From positions 38,784 through 102,783 of the forward strand of contig FTLJ01000741.1 in assembly GCA_900155495.1 (NCBI GenBank): a stretch of 64,000 nt of DNA. Reading direction: 5' to 3'. How positions within the stretch are numbered: position 1 is the first letter of the stretch; each line of letters opens with the position of its first letter. A model generated the notes under the pieces. It ran no database searches, was not told the origin of the DNA, and saw nothing but the letters and a program-made list of their open reading frames with translations. The DNA is from Porogramme epimiltina (lineage: Eukaryota; Basidiomycota; Agaricomycetes; Polyporales; Polyporaceae). A program made the translations under genes and the position numbers. This document shows, one piece after another, positions 1-11,838 of the stretch.

Positions 1-535
1 ATATTACGCGAACAAACAGAGGTTGTCTCGGCAAGTATTTCAGATATAAACGGCAGTGAAACAGGTCAAAGGGCGGTTTATGTCGGATGATAGCCCTCCG
101 GCCGGGTATATCCGAAAGAGCGGTTGTAGCGGTGGACAAATATGTTAATAACTTCAAATTCCCACGACTACATTAGCCACTCGGTACCTTTAACCTCGCC
201 TCTAGGGAGACTAATGGCATTCTCGGGTCAATTGATTCTGTAAGCTCGTCCTATTACCTGACCTATTACCTGATCGCATACACCTGTTTCTTACTGCCTC
301 TCCTGGCACGACTTTCCGAGAGCCCTTTCCCTTCAATTTCCCTTCAACCTCTCTCTACCCGCCCAGTATCTCATAAGAATGGATATATGTGAGTGTGTCA
401 GCCATCGGATGACCCCGTGTAGTTTAATCTCCCTCGAGTATTGTCCTTGCTTCCCGTCTTCCCCGCTGCTGCCACCATCCGCTGGCATGGAATATGTCAA
501 GTCTCCGAAACGTCCTTTACCGCCCCCCGGCTCAC
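1..535. other. Intergenic, no gene seen
   Basis: This stretch lies downstream of the aldehyde dehydrogenase stop codon at 536. Only short overlapping frames without recognisable motifs are present. It presumably holds the 3' untranslated region of that gene and part of an unseen neighbour's flank. Confidence 0.5.
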
Positions 536-2432
536 CTAATCGCCCTTGGAAGGTCCTGCAAGTTTCGCGACGACGGGATATGGCCCTTCTCGTTCCGGGT
601 GCAACACGATTAAACGTGATTGTGTCCAATCATCGACGTTGAAATGTCCGTACCCACTAGCCCCTCTACGGGACCAAAAATAACACGGGGTCGATGCGGG
701 AGCCACGATGGCACGGAGTAAATGCCAGGTACGTACCCCAATCCACCCACGGTCGGTTGGAATTCCCCATGAATAGTAGGCCCATTGACAGACACGTAAT
801 CTGTGCCATTCGGTCACCTCGAGGTCCCCATAGATTTACGGCAACACTCACTCGCCCGAATTCGCGCACCAACGTTATGCGCAGCATACACGTCCCTCGT
901 CCAAATACTGGCAGACAACGAGTACTCCGAAGCGTTGGCCAGCTGGACGGCCTCGTCAATGGTGTTCGCCACCGCCAATGACACGACTGAAGAACGACGT
1001 TGGGCATGATTGACGAGGGCGGGTAACTGGGTACGTACCTGGTCCGAAGCTCTCTCTGTCCCATAAGCTCATCCCTGGCCTGACATTTCCCAGTATATGC
1101 GGTTGGACGACTCCCCCATTCCTCTGCAAATCGCCAACCATGACATCTGCACCCCCCGCCACCGCCTCCTTCATCATTGTCAGCACGCCCTCAGCCGCCG
1201 ACCGCGTCAATAGGCCGTTGAGAATTGCTGACGGATCGTTCTTTGCATCCCCGATCTTGACCTGCCTAAATGTTGCAGCTAACTCGCTGGCCAATGTAGC
1301 TTCTACACCTCGCAGGACGATCACGCGTTCTGTAGACATGCATACTTGCCCTGCATTCATGAGGGCAGATGACGTGATAGCACGCGCCGCACGGGGGATA
1401 TCTGCATCTGCTAGCACCTACACCCGTAAGTAGGTTTACGCTACCCGTCGGGTATTCTGTTGCTCAAACGCACCACCACTGGGGCCTTTCCCCCTAGTTC
1501 CAGCACGCACGGCTTCAGCCATTTGGCCGCCTCTGAAGCAATGATTTTGCCCACGCGGTCGCCACCTGTGAACTTTGGATGGCATTAGGAACTTCGTACG
1601 ATCAACATGACTCGGAGGGATCTCACGTTGATTTTGCGCACCAAACGATGCGCGATAATCTCTGCAATACGCGATGGCGAATCTTCCTTCGAAGTAGAGA
1701 CGAAGTTGAGTACTCCTTTCGGCAAGCCTGCCTGTGCGATACCCCAGCTCACCAACTGTGCTCGTGCAATTATCTCGTTAGCTCACCTCTTCCATGATCT
1801 TGATCACCAAAGCTTGGCTCCGAGGGCTTTCCTCAGAACACTTGATGACAACTGTATTCCCGCAAGCAAGTGGGGCACCAAGTGCCCTTACTGTCAAGTT
1901 GAAGGGGGCGTTCCAGGGCGCCACCCCCAGTCTGGCAGTAAACAGCGCAAACGGGTCAACAATACATACAACGCGACACAGCCACTACTCACACAACTCC
2001 GAACGCCCTCTTGTGCGCGAAGACCTGCCCTCCGGGGATGAGCGACGGGAACGTAGATCCCGTCAGCAGCACCGTCATCCCTGCCAAGTTACGCAGTGCG
2101 TTGACCTGGATGTCGTGCATCGCCCCCGCCATCTCCTCCGTCGCCCCTACCTCCTCTGCGCCCGCCACGATGGCTTCCTCGCGGTACTTGCCCGACGCGA
2201 CTATGTCCGCCGCGCGCAGGAAGACGTCGCGGCGTACGCTGAGCGGGGCGCTCTCCCACGCCGGGAACGCCCGTGCAGCTGCGTCCACGGCGGCCGCGCA
2301 ATCGGCTGCTGTTGCGGCTGCAGCGGTACCCACGACGTCGGTGGATGCGGGGCGCAGGACGTCGTAGGTTGCACCGTTGCTCGCGGGACGCCACTCGCCG
2401 TCAATGTAGAGGGGTGTGAAATGGAGGGACAT
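536..2432 (-). CDS. NAD(P)-dependent aldehyde dehydrogenase, paralog 1
   Basis: Oxidises an aldehyde to the acid. The sequence resembles the vanillin/salicylaldehyde dehydrogenase branch of the ALDH superfamily; substrate and compartment are inferred, and no targeting signal is seen. Eight exons splice in frame (1993-2432, 1787-1931, 1627-1731, 1474-1572, 1039-1417, 852-986, 737-800, 536-665) into 498 residues, the usual family length. Visible signatures are the N-terminal [14 protein letters not shown], the cofactor-site motif APWNAPFNLTVRA, the general-base Glu in LELGGKAP, the catalytic Cys in NAGQVCMSTERV, ESFGP and the C-terminal SVNGPTIH. The ATG at 2432 opens the first exon directly. 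The first seven exons have the same lengths as those of the gene at 9951-11838, so the two are duplicates. All catalytic residues are kept and the frame is intact, so this is not a pseudogene. Confidence 0.93.
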
Positions 2433-2831
2433 GATAGTGAGTCCTCGAGGTACGTGCGTAGGCTAGTTGTATTCGATGTACGTAGAGTGTAAGCTCGCCT
2501 TATAACTATCGTTATTGTTGGGCGAACTCTATTCCTAGGGGGTGATTGGTCATGAGTTAGGCTTGGACTACCAGCGGTGAGAATCGTTCTTGGTAAAGTA
2601 GGTCTTGGGGAGTGTCATACCATCTTCTCGCGATTCAATCAGGGTGCATGATGTATTTCGGGCAATGGACGTTCTCAAGAAATCGGAGTTCCTTTGCGAA
2701 GGTCTGCACAAAAGAGGACGGGGCTGGGGTCCTGCCGCGAAGGATGGTAGCATCGAGCATACTAGGATGAAGCAATTGGACTATCAAGGAACGTGCTAAA
2801 ACAGATGACGTGGAGTAATAGCGCCATATTT
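2433..2831. other. Intergenic between ALDH promoter and F-box 3' end
   Basis: Contains the upstream region of the aldehyde dehydrogenase (AT-richer around 2490-2520) and the 3' flank of the F-box gene. No coding signal recognised. Confidence 0.5.
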
Positions 2832-4528
2832 CTACCCTCCCCAATCCTCGTCGCCGATTACCAGCTCATCCTGCCCCAAGAACGCGTGGGATAGCTCGCA
2901 GACCTGTTCACAGTGGAATTGCACGCCTCCCAATTGTTCATCGTGCTCTGCTGGAGTCAATGCCTCCAGTTCTATCTTCGTAGGCGAGGCGTGTATCCTC
3001 CACCCACACTGAGGTGTCCCGAGGATATCGAACAACACGTAGCGTAACGTTGGTGAAAGAACTCCCATGCGGAGCACTACCCTGCGCTGCTCTGTTGGGC
3101 TAAAGTAGGGGCTTGACCCACGCCACTGTGTACCACCATTGGTCACCGGAACAAGTGAATGGTCTTTGCACTGCAGACGCAATCTGAAGTGCGTCAAATG
3201 CATGTAGTTTGTGAGGGCGGTCACGAGAGGATCCTAGTGGTGCAGATTACACAAGTTAGTGCCATGTCATCCGTCAAGGTGGTCAGGCTGCATGGCTCAC
3301 CAGAGTACCAACCCATCCCGCTGTTACGCCCTCGAAAAGAGGTGCACATACGTCCAAAGCGAAATGAGTGATCTCGAACCACCCCGGTACTTCCAACAGC
3401 CGCGTGAACGCGTCATCTACCGACGTGTGTCGAGCAGGTAGGATGCAATGATGCCCGATGTGTAGGAAGAGGTGCCGGGGGCGCGTACCATGGAGGACGC
3501 CAGTGAGAGCCAGAAAGTCGGAGGGATGGAGGGTCGTTCGTGTGATCTCAAGCGTGCGCACATGGCGGGTTAGGCCGAGGGCATCGAGGGCGAAGAGATC
3601 TCCACGCAAGATCGTCAGTTCGGGCCAGTGCATGCTGTCGGGGGTCTCTCTGTTCCTTAGTGCGACCGCCGGATGGGAAATGCCGGTGCGGAATGTGAGG
3701 TCGAAGAGTTCGAGGGTCCTAAGGGCCGGAAAACCGTGGAGGAGGGTCTTGAGAGTGAGAGAAGCAATGTGATGAAGGGAAAGGAAGAGGACACAGGGGT
3801 AGACTGGTACGGATTGTGGGGGCTGACGAGCATCTGCTGCGATGTGATAGGCTGTGATGGACTTCAAGGTAGCTTTGTGGGGCTCCAAAGCTGTCAGAAC
3901 GTCGTCGTAGTCCGAGTTGCAGTAGAAATCGATGACCACCTCTGCCAAGGGTGCCAACATGGTACTAAGAACCACTTGAGCGCGGAAGCCGAGTGAGGAG
4001 AGATGGAGGCGCTTGAATGACCGAGACGAGGAGAGTGTCTTGGCCAACTGGTGATCGCTATCTTGAAGATCCGACACATACTCGTCGAGCTGGAGCAGCT
4101 CTTCGCATAAGTCTACTCGGAGTTCTTCTAAGTTAGAAGTGGAGCCTAGAACCTGTTTCAGCAGAGACAATGTTTCGATCTCGGCTTCCGTATAGCATTC
4201 TAGAAGGGCCCCTTCCTCTTCGCCATGTTCTTCAAGAGGCGTTGGTCCGGCTTCCACCGTCTGTGCGTCAAAATTGACGCGTAGGGTGAGCTTGCGAACG
4301 TGGACAGCCCTGAGAGGCGCGTTGCGCAAGATGAACCGACAAAACGAGTGGAGTTTGAAAATGTTCTTGATATCTACTCCGCGCCGAAGAAGATGGGGCA
4401 TGCCAGCGGCATGCAACTCCTTGCATGTTAGCATCAGTGAGGATATGTCTCGCTGATTCTCGAGGAGTGGGAACAAAAGGCAAAAAACGTCGTAATCCAG
4501 AGTGGTAGTGTTGCGTAAGCCTTGCTCC
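2832..4528 (-). CDS. F-box/leucine-rich-repeat-like protein, 5' end not resolved
   Basis: Probable substrate adaptor of an SCF ubiquitin ligase; agaricomycetes carry many such genes and targets cannot be predicted. Two exons are clear (3301-4528 and 2832-3233, joined in frame across an intron at 3234-3300) and give about 542 residues. The N-terminus matches the fungal F-box pattern: LDYDVFCLLFPLLE, then DISSLMLTCKELHAAGMPHLLRRGV. It is followed by leucine-rich segments such as FPALRTLELFDLTF and RHVRTLEITRTTLH. In the F-box frame an in-frame TAA lies at about 4541-4543, so a short first exon carrying the ATG must lie upstream; the acceptor CATCAG at 4529-4534 would serve. That exon could not be fixed. 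Expression is not predictable from the sequence. Confidence 0.8.
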
Positions 4529-5056
4529 CTGATGTCATGGATGTGTTAACACGGATATCGACAAGACAAATACAGTCAGGGGACGTACATGGTGGGCGAA
4601 TGTAGCGGAGTGCCACTAAGAAGAATAAGCCGAGGTGGGTAGGAGGGGAGAGATCCACACACATACTCAAACTCTCTCCCTCTCCTTTTATGGCGCTGAA
4701 CAGCCGCGGGTTGCGCATGAAGGAGGTCATTGTTTAGTCATCTAATGCAAGGAACAATATAAGTTCCTCAAAATGACACGGCCTTTGCAACAGTGGAGGA
4801 CTGTGGCTATGCTTACTTTCGCTTTCCCTTGGCGCAGCTCTAAACACGGAGACCAATGGATGAAAGCAATATCCTAAAAAGTGACCTTGTCAGTAGCTAG
4901 GAGACCCATTACACTGTCGTCTTTCTTTATTCGCACCCTAGGCCGTGCCGAAAGCGTCTCCGAACGCTTCATAGGCTGTTCAAAATGTTTATTGCAATAA
5001 CAAGGCTCTTATCTATCATCAAAGTCGTGAAAGATCGTACTAACGCTAGGGAATGC
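4529..5056. other. Intergenic, F-box 5' region
   Basis: Likely contains the unresolved first exon and promoter of the F-box gene (to about 4740) and the 3' flank of the PQ-loop gene. No other gene recognised. Confidence 0.45.
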
Positions 5057-6326
5057 TCATGCCGGGCCCTTTTCTACGTCGACTACTTCTAGCCTCTTGT
5101 CCTCTTGTGGGACTTCGATGACGGTGTCCACTCTACTTTCCGGAGTGGCGGCCCCTTCGGCTACCTCAGTGGCGGCGAGGCGCTTACGTCGCCGCCTGGC
5201 AATGGGGTTCAGAATGAGGGCACAAAGAACCACAATGCCGTCCAGGAGCTAGAAATGAAGAACCATTAGGCCGTGGCGAAGGGTAAGGAGAGGGCCACGC
5301 GTACCACCACAAGCGAATACGTAACGCCGGCGACAATGTCGAAATCCTCTTTGAATGCGAGGGAGAGGTCGTTGAAGACGCCGCCCATCAGGTCAACACT
5401 GATGAATAGTATTGATATGCCGATCACTTCTTTGTACTTGTAGATCTCGTAGTATTGGGGGCTGCGACAGGGGAGAGGAATAAGCGACCTGGACCCACAT
5501 GTAGCGCCAGAGCGCACTTACAGCAGGGCTACGGAAATGAGGACAGTGCTGAAGATACCGAAGAATCGGAGTGGGGCGAGGTTTCCGGCATTCGTTGCAG
5601 GCTGTAAATAGATGAGCCCCGGAAGTGAGGAAAGGCACCCCAAGTTCTCCTTACCCTGACCGCGTAGATCATCCCAACCTCAAATCCCGCGAAGAGCACA
5701 ACAGCTGTGATGTACATCGCAATCGCGGCCGTTTTTGAGCGTTTGTGCCCATAGTACTGACACTGTTCCGAAGTCATCAGCACGTTGCGAGATGAGGGGA
5801 CGAGCTGCCCAAAGAGGAGGGTATACCTGAGCCCAGGAAACGAACGAGAGGACGGCAAAGAGCTGTGGTTGGAGGATGAGCGGGATATTGAGGTTCTGTA
5901 TGACACTGTACACCCCGAGGAATGCACCGGCGACACCCCACGAGAGCCTACGAAACCAAATACACGTCAGCAGAAGCACGGACACCGGAGACCACAGAAG
6001 TAGAAGCGGGAGCGTTGAATAGGGCGCGCTGACTGAGATGCCGTTGGACGCCGACAGTCACACGACCACGACAGGGTCGGCCTGGGACAAGCCCCCACTC
6101 CATGAGGAACAGAGTACCGAGTCTTACACGAGGTATTCGGACAAGCCGTCCACCGACTTTGTGCGGTATGTGTGCCAAATCTGCGGGACGAGCTGGACCG
6201 TCCAGCAGATGGTGCCTGTTCGGGTGAAGGAATATAAGAGTTGGGAAGCCGAGGAGCCTGTACCTATAGCCAATATGACGCACCCATAGTCCCGAAGGCA
6301 TTCTCGGCGGCGGGAATGGCGGGCAT
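5057..6326 (-). CDS. PQ-loop repeat membrane protein
   Basis: A seven-helix-type membrane protein of the PQ-loop family, whose known members include vacuolar/lysosomal amino-acid exporters such as cystinosin and Ypq1. Substrate and membrane are inferred only. Seven exons (6284-6326, 6128-6215, 5827-5947, 5655-5762, 5522-5601, 5305-5461, 5057-5248) sum exactly to 262 codons plus stop. Two PQ motifs are visible: TVQLVPQIWHTYRTKSVDGLS near residues 20-40 and LPQYYEIYKYKEVIG near 148-162, each followed by hydrophobic helices (for example AMYITAVVLFAGFEVGMIYAV). The C-terminal tail is basic then acidic (ARRRRKRLAATEVAEG) and probably cytosolic. The start is the ATG at 6326, which yields MPAIPAAENAFGTMG. 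Intron 2, about 180 nt, is longer than usual here. Confidence 0.9.
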
Positions 6327-7025
6327 TATTTAGAGTTCACCCAGGAGTACTCAAGCAGGTCGGTGGCCGGGTGTCCTTGAAGTCGATAACCTTTCCGTCG
6401 AACGTGCGCCGACTGCCAGTGGCCTGCAACTTGAAGAAGGACGGCGGGGACGCAGGTTCAGGTGTCGACATGTTTTATGCATCGCAAGCGGGTCGTGCAT
6501 GGCGAAGCCGAAGCCCGGCTCAGGCGTTCTTGCGGGGTGTCGTGAGTCAACGTGTGCGGCATGGGGGGCTTTTCGAGCGCTCAGCACGCCAGCCTCGCAA
6601 AAATCAGGGGGGCGCTTGTTCAAATACATCTGGGCCGGCCGCCGGAGCTCCGGCGGGATTCGTCCGCGCCTAGTATGCGGCCAAACACCGAGGGGTGCCG
6701 AGGACTTGTTCCATTCGTCTTATTCGCGCAGACCGCGCACTGTTGCGCAATAGACTGGGGTCACGACGCCTATGCACGAGCCGGGAACGGGTATGACATG
6801 ATGCAAGACGTACTATGACAGATCTAGGGTAAGCAAGGATCTACTCGATACACCAAGACGTAGCGCTACACTGGGGGGTATACCGTATCACAAACATGTA
6901 CAGAAGGTCTAGAAAGTGTCCTGTCGAGACCGGTAGTGTGCTCGACAACGCATGTGCGACAAAAGCCTGCAGCGAGCGCGACGTACTCAGAGGGTATACA
7001 ACACAATCATTCGACCCTGCCTCCA
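6327..7025. other. Intergenic between PQ-loop and CUE/Smr genes
   Basis: Holds the PQ-loop promoter, the short upstream frame noted separately, and the 3' flank of the CUE/Smr gene. No further gene supported. Confidence 0.5.
6337..6471 (-). promoter_or_regulatory. Possible upstream ORF of the PQ-loop gene
   Basis: A 44-codon open frame (ATG at 6471, TGA at 6339-6337) ends 10 nt before the PQ-loop start codon and is out of frame with it. It begins MSTPEPASPPSFFKLQATGS. If the transcript starts upstream of 6471, ribosomes would meet this frame first, so it could limit translation of the transporter. It could also be chance. Confidence 0.3.
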
Positions 7026-9158
7026 CTAGCGTCGACTGCGACTTCCGGTAACGAGGAGACCCCCTTGGAGTGTGCGAACGATCCAGCCGTCTTCGGCGAG
7101 CGCATTCTTCACCGCTGGACCAAGTACGCCAACACCGTTGAGGGAATGGGTGCCTCGTCCAGTGATAATCTTGATTTCCTTGCCTGTGTTATAGGAGATA
7201 GTAGACAATGACTTCAGTCTACGCGAAAGCGATAAACGGGGGAGCACGCACCTGGAGCCCAATGCTCATCGAGGTACTGACGGCTGATCTCAACAGCCTC
7301 CACAATGATTGTGCCATGAAGGTCAATGGAGTCGCGGTTGATGGTAGGGTGTTCTTGACTATATACGAGAAGCCAGGTCAGCGAGCGAGGCACACCTCAG
7401 CTGAGCGGCAACTAACCGAGTACGCATGACCATTTCGCGCGCGTTGTCTAGCTGCTCCTTCCGCGCTTCTTGCTGCAGTTGACGTGCCTGCGGGCGCAAC
7501 GTCAGACGAGTCGGATTCCAACGCCTCGAAGCGACCAGTGACTCACCCTCTCTGCGAAATAGGCCGCGACCTCGCCCCCATAGTTCCTCGCCGTCCTCCG
7601 CTGCCACGCCTTGCCCGCCTCCCTAAGCACTATCCGCCGCTGCTCCAGCAGCTCCCACGTGCGCGTGCGGGCCCGTTCGCGTGCAGCGAGCTCTCGCGCG
7701 CTGAGCTCGCCGACGTCACCCTTACCGCCCTTGCCGAGGCCGTTCCCTGCGCCGCGCGCCTTGCGCCCTCCGGCGGACGCGGGGTTCTGCGGCGTGTACG
7801 CGCGCACGACGCCCGCGAGCGGGTGCGGGCCCTCGGGCGCGGGCCTCGTGGGGACGGTCTTCCACGGGTTCTGCTGCGGCGCGCGCGGCGCGTCGGGCGG
7901 GACGGGTGGAGCGGGGAGCGTTTGCGCGCGGCGCGGGGGATTGGGCGGCGGCGGGACGGGGGGCGGGCCGGAAGGTAAGGTTGTGCTGGGCTTCGGGCGC
8001 GGCGCCTGCTGGTGGTACACGCCCCACGCGAACTCCCGGGAGGAGAAGTCGGCGTCGAGCTCGACGAGGAGCTGGACGACGTCGAGGGCCGCGTTCGGGT
8101 CCCGGCCCGTAGCGCGGAGGGCGAAGAGGGCGTCTTCGAGGAGCTGGTCGCGCTCTTCGACGTTGAGTTGGGTGTACATGGCGGAGGTGGTGAGGATTTC
8201 GAACATGCTGAAGAGGAGGGGGCTTTCTTCTTCGGTGAGTTCGTCTGAGATCGTCTTAGACTGCTTGCGGGCGATGTCGGCGAGAGCCGAGCGGAGAGCG
8301 ATGGCTGGAGTGCGGTGCTGCGGTAGGTGGAAGATAGATTGGAAATAGGCTGTAGTGTGTGTGGGTATGAGGGTAGACAGGTGCGCTGCGACTGAAGCTA
8401 GCTGTGTCCATGGGTCGGGAGGAGCTGGACGAGAGCTGGACGGTGTAGGGCGGGCGTGCTGCTGTTGACGGACGTCCACTAGGGTGATGGTCGTGCCCTT
8501 CTGTTTCTGCTTTTTCTGCTTAGACTGTCCCCTCTTCTTCTTCGATTCGACCAAGTTCCAAGGGGCCTCGTATCCCAGCTCCATCGACTCCGATTCACTC
8601 AGCCCGCGCTCCTCCAGCTCCCGCACGTATTCGCTGGTGAGAACCTCCTCAACAAGAGCCTCCATGTCAACTTCGTCGATGCGGTCTCCAATGTTGGCGA
8701 CGACGCTCTGGAGGTTGGCTGCCGGAACATGAGGGAAGATGGCGCGAAGGAAGCCGAGAGGCGTAGAGAACGGCTGTTTGCTGAGGGGGTCTGAGACTCC
8801 GGAGCTGGTGGAAGAGTACCCAGAGTTGTCCGTAGTTGAGTAGTCGAATGAACTTGAGGCATCATCCGCGAAGGACGCGGGAGAAACGTGTAGTTGAGAG
8901 AAGTCGGCAAGGTGGTCCGAGTCCACTAGCTCCTTCTCTGCCTCTGCCGCAAGGTTGGTGAGGACTTCGCGCAGTTGAGAGACTTCATTGCTATTGATGG
9001 AGTCAGAGCCTGAGATGTAATCTGCTACGATGGCGGCGATGAGGGAAGTGTCGAGGGGTGGTGAAAATTCCGCCTGAGAGCGCGTTCAGTTCAAGAAGTG
9101 GTTGCACAAGTGGAGAGCGCACCTGTAGGGTATCTTGTATAGTGGACTGTGTCGCCAT
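7026..9158 (-). CDS. CUE and Smr domain protein, Cue2-like
   Basis: Resembles yeast Cue2, the endonuclease that cleaves mRNA at collided ribosomes in no-go decay. Five exons (9123-9158, 7547-9073, 7424-7487, 7252-7353, 7026-7183) sum to 628 residues. A CUE-like segment lies near residues 117-168 (GFLRAIFPHVPAANLQSVV ... LTSEYVRELEERG), followed by a lysine/glutamine-rich stretch and a proline-rich linker (GPPPVPPPPNPPRR). A DUF1771 helix follows near 515-545 (AYFAERARQLQQEARKEQ). The C-terminal Smr domain has SIDLHG, TGRGTHS and the GGLLVTG end. The DLHG and TGRG motifs expected of an active Smr fold are present. The ATG at 9158 was chosen because the frame upstream lacks another ATG. It is divergent from PET117 with 293 bp between start codons. 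Confidence 0.88.
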
Positions 9159-9451
9159 TGCAGATAGATAGGATGTGGGTTTGGGGGATGTGTTGAGGCC
9201 GGCAGGGCTTTTGAAGGGTTGGCTCGGCTGCCGGAGAGGCTGAGCAAAGGATAGGATGGTAGAGGAATAGTCAGCCACACAGCTACTACATGGACGTAGC
9301 CGCCCATAGCGCTTCCCATTGCCCCGACCTCCGTCATCGCCGCAAGCTTCCGTCTCTTACCCGCCAGCCTCACCTTCTGCCTCTTACCGCCAGCCTCGCC
9401 TTCTCGCTGCTTCCGTCAGCCGTGCATAGCTGTTCTCGTCCGTCTCCGGCC
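9159..9451. promoter_or_regulatory. Bidirectional promoter region, CUE/Smr and PET117
   Basis: A 293-bp interval between two divergent start codons must carry both promoters. No canonical TATA box is evident on either side. The PET117 side is pyrimidine-rich, as is common before fungal start codons. Confidence 0.6.
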
Positions 9452-9766
9452 ATGTCGCGTGCGGCGAAGATCACGCTCGGAGCGTCTATCCTGGGCTCAG
9501 CACTCATTGTATGGGGCGTGCATCATCTTCAGACCACAGAACGCGAGGTGTGTCACACTCATTGTACGGTACGGGGGTGGTAGTTGGCACTAACGGCGAT
9601 CGGCCCGTAGACCATGTACCAAGGCGTTATAAGGGATGATGAACGACGGCGTGAAAAGATGAGGCAGCGACAAGAGGATCTCCAGAGGTCTATCGAAAAG
9701 CGGGAACTTTATGAACGCGTACAGAGCGTGTCAATTCCTGCTTCTGATCCTACTGGGGATAGGTGA
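9452..9766 (+). CDS. PET117: Mitochondrial cytochrome c oxidase assembly factor PET117
   Basis: A small inner-membrane or matrix-facing mitochondrial protein needed to assemble cytochrome c oxidase (heme a maturation with Cox15 in yeast). Two exons (9452-9547 and 9611-9766) give 83 residues, the normal family length. The N-terminus MSRAAKITLGASILGSALI supplies a single hydrophobic anchor, then GVHHLQTTERETMYQGVIRD-type sequence as in other Pet117 proteins (here EREV is split by the intron and the second exon starts TMYQGVIRDDERRRE). A basic, helical tail follows (REKMRQRQEDLQRS). It would be missed by length-based gene finders. It is divergent from the CUE/Smr gene and convergent with the aldehyde dehydrogenase at 9951. 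Confidence 0.88.
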
Positions 9767-9950
9767 CGTCGGTGAACTGGGATATAGCAGGTACACAGAG
9801 GTAAGTGCCTTGTAGCGGTAGCCTGTACCCTGACTTATTCTCTTCGTCTCGAAGATAGCTTCGATTGGTACTATCATACAGCGTATATACACTACTACCT
9901 CTTATTATGCAAACTCACTTCACGACCATGCAAAAACTAAGCAAACTTCC

Positions 9951-11838
9951 CTACTTCGGAAGTCTGGAGATGACGGGATACGGCGGCTCCTTCTCGGAGT
10001 GAAGAACCGCCATCCGGATCTGCGTCCACTCGTCCACATTGAAGTATCCATATCCGCTCGACCCCCTGGCAAAACACCCGCGTCAGCATTCGCAGCTCGT
10101 AGGCTTGGCAATGAAAACCTACCCCAGTCCTGCGAGACTCCTCATCCATTCATAAAAGACAGTGGGCCCGTTGATGTTTGTGTATCCTACAATATGTGAG
10201 TCTACGCCGTCATTCCTTCGTTCTGTCAAGCCATCTTACCGGAGCGCATCTTCTCCGAAACCTTAAACGCGTTGTAGATGTCCCTGGTCCAGAGACCAGC
10301 CATCAACGAATAGTCGGAACAGTTTGCCAACTCGATCGCCTCGTCGACAGTATCGACCACGGCAACGATCACGACTAAATCAATCCGTCAACACCCAAAA
10401 GTCGCAAGAGTCCTCCAGAGGCACGCACCTGGACCAAAGCTCTCTCGGTCCCAGAGCCTCATGCCCGGCTTGACGTCCAACACAACGTGCGGCTGCACGA
10501 TGGTTCCCTGCCTCTGCATGTCTCCCACGGCAACCTTTGCCCCGGCGTCGACAGCTTCCTTCAGCAAGCTCACCACGTTCTCCGCTGAGGCCTCGGAAAA
10601 CAGCGCGCCGATCATTGCGGAAGAGTCGTTCTGGAAGTCGCCAGCTTTCACCTGCTTGAAGATCCCGGTGAGTTGTTCTACGAATGCCTCCGCCGCACCC
10701 CGCTGGATGATCACCCGCTCTGTCGACATGCAGATCTGGCCGGAGTTGAGGAGCGTGGAGGACGCCACGGCACGAGCAGCGCGCGGGAGGTCGGCGTCAT
10801 CAAGGATCTGTGAAGATACGAATGAGAGGTCTGTAAACAGCAGGAAGAGGGGTGGCAGCGACGCACAACTACGGGCGACTTCCCCCCGAGCTCCAACACG
10901 CATGGTTTGAGGTGTTTTGCCGCCTCCATCGCGATGATCCTTCCGACGCGATCGCTGCCGGTGAACTGTGCTGAGGTGAGTATGGTATAGAAGCCTCTAT
11001 TGAACTCCACGAACGTTAATCTTGCGGACACTAGGATGGGCAATGATTTCTGCAGTCCTTGCGGGGGAATCATCGCGAGAGATGGAGACGTAATTGATGA
11101 CACCTTTCGGTAGCCCTGCCTGTGTTGGGAGTTCAGGTTGGGAACGTCAACTACAATTCCTTATGTTCATACACCAGCCGTACCTCCTCGAACAGCTCAA
11201 TGATAATGGCTTGGCTGCGGGGGCTCAGTTCCGCGCACTTGATCACGATGGTATTGCCACACAGAAGGGGGACTGTAATAGCCCGAACAGTGAGGTTGAT
11301 GGGAGCGTTCCAAGGAGCTATCCCAAATCTAATGCCCGCGCGATAAGACAAGCTGCGTTCAGTACGATACCCCGCAAAGTTGCACCCGCGACACTCACAC
11401 TACGCCAATCGCGGCCCGCTTCATAAACACTTTTCCGCCTGGGATCGCGGACGGAAACGTCTCGCCGACGAGCACGCTCGAGTACCCCGCATGTCCGCGC
11501 AGGAACGCGACCTGCCCGTGCCAGCTCGAGCCGAGCATGTCCTCCGTCGTGCACGTCTCCGCCGCGCACGCGTCGACGATCTTCTGCTTGTAGCGCTCCG
11601 TCGCGAGCAGGTCCGCCGCGCGGAGCACGAGGTCGCGCCGCGCTGCGGGCGGCGTCGCCTCCCACGAAGGGAACGCGCGTTGTGCGGCGTCGACGGCTGC
11701 AGTGCAGTCCGCGGCGGACGCAGCGGCCGCGGTGCCCACGACGTCGCCTGAGAGCGGGTTGCGCACCTCATATGTCGCGCCGGTCGACGCGGGCCGCCAT
11801 TCGCCGTCGATGAAGAGAGGGGTGAACGGAGGCGCCAT
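9951..11838 (-). CDS. NAD(P)-dependent aldehyde dehydrogenase, paralog 2
   Basis: Same family and likely same reaction as the gene at 536-2432. Eight exons (11399-11838, 11184-11328, 11015-11119, 10867-10965, 10429-10807, 10240-10374, 10123-10186, 9951-10065) sum to 493 residues. Motifs include [39 protein letters not shown], general-base Glu in LELGGKSP, catalytic Cys in [29 protein letters not shown] and [14 protein letters not shown]. All family residues are present, so it should be active. It differs from paralog 1 at many positions, so the duplication is old or the copies have diverged in function. A TATATAAG on the minus strand near 11998-12005 is a plausible promoter element about 160 nt before the ATG. 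Confidence 0.94.

Noticed and set aside
536..11838. Processed (retrocopied) origin of one aldehyde dehydrogenase
   Set aside because: Both copies keep all seven introns at the same positions, which excludes an mRNA intermediate.
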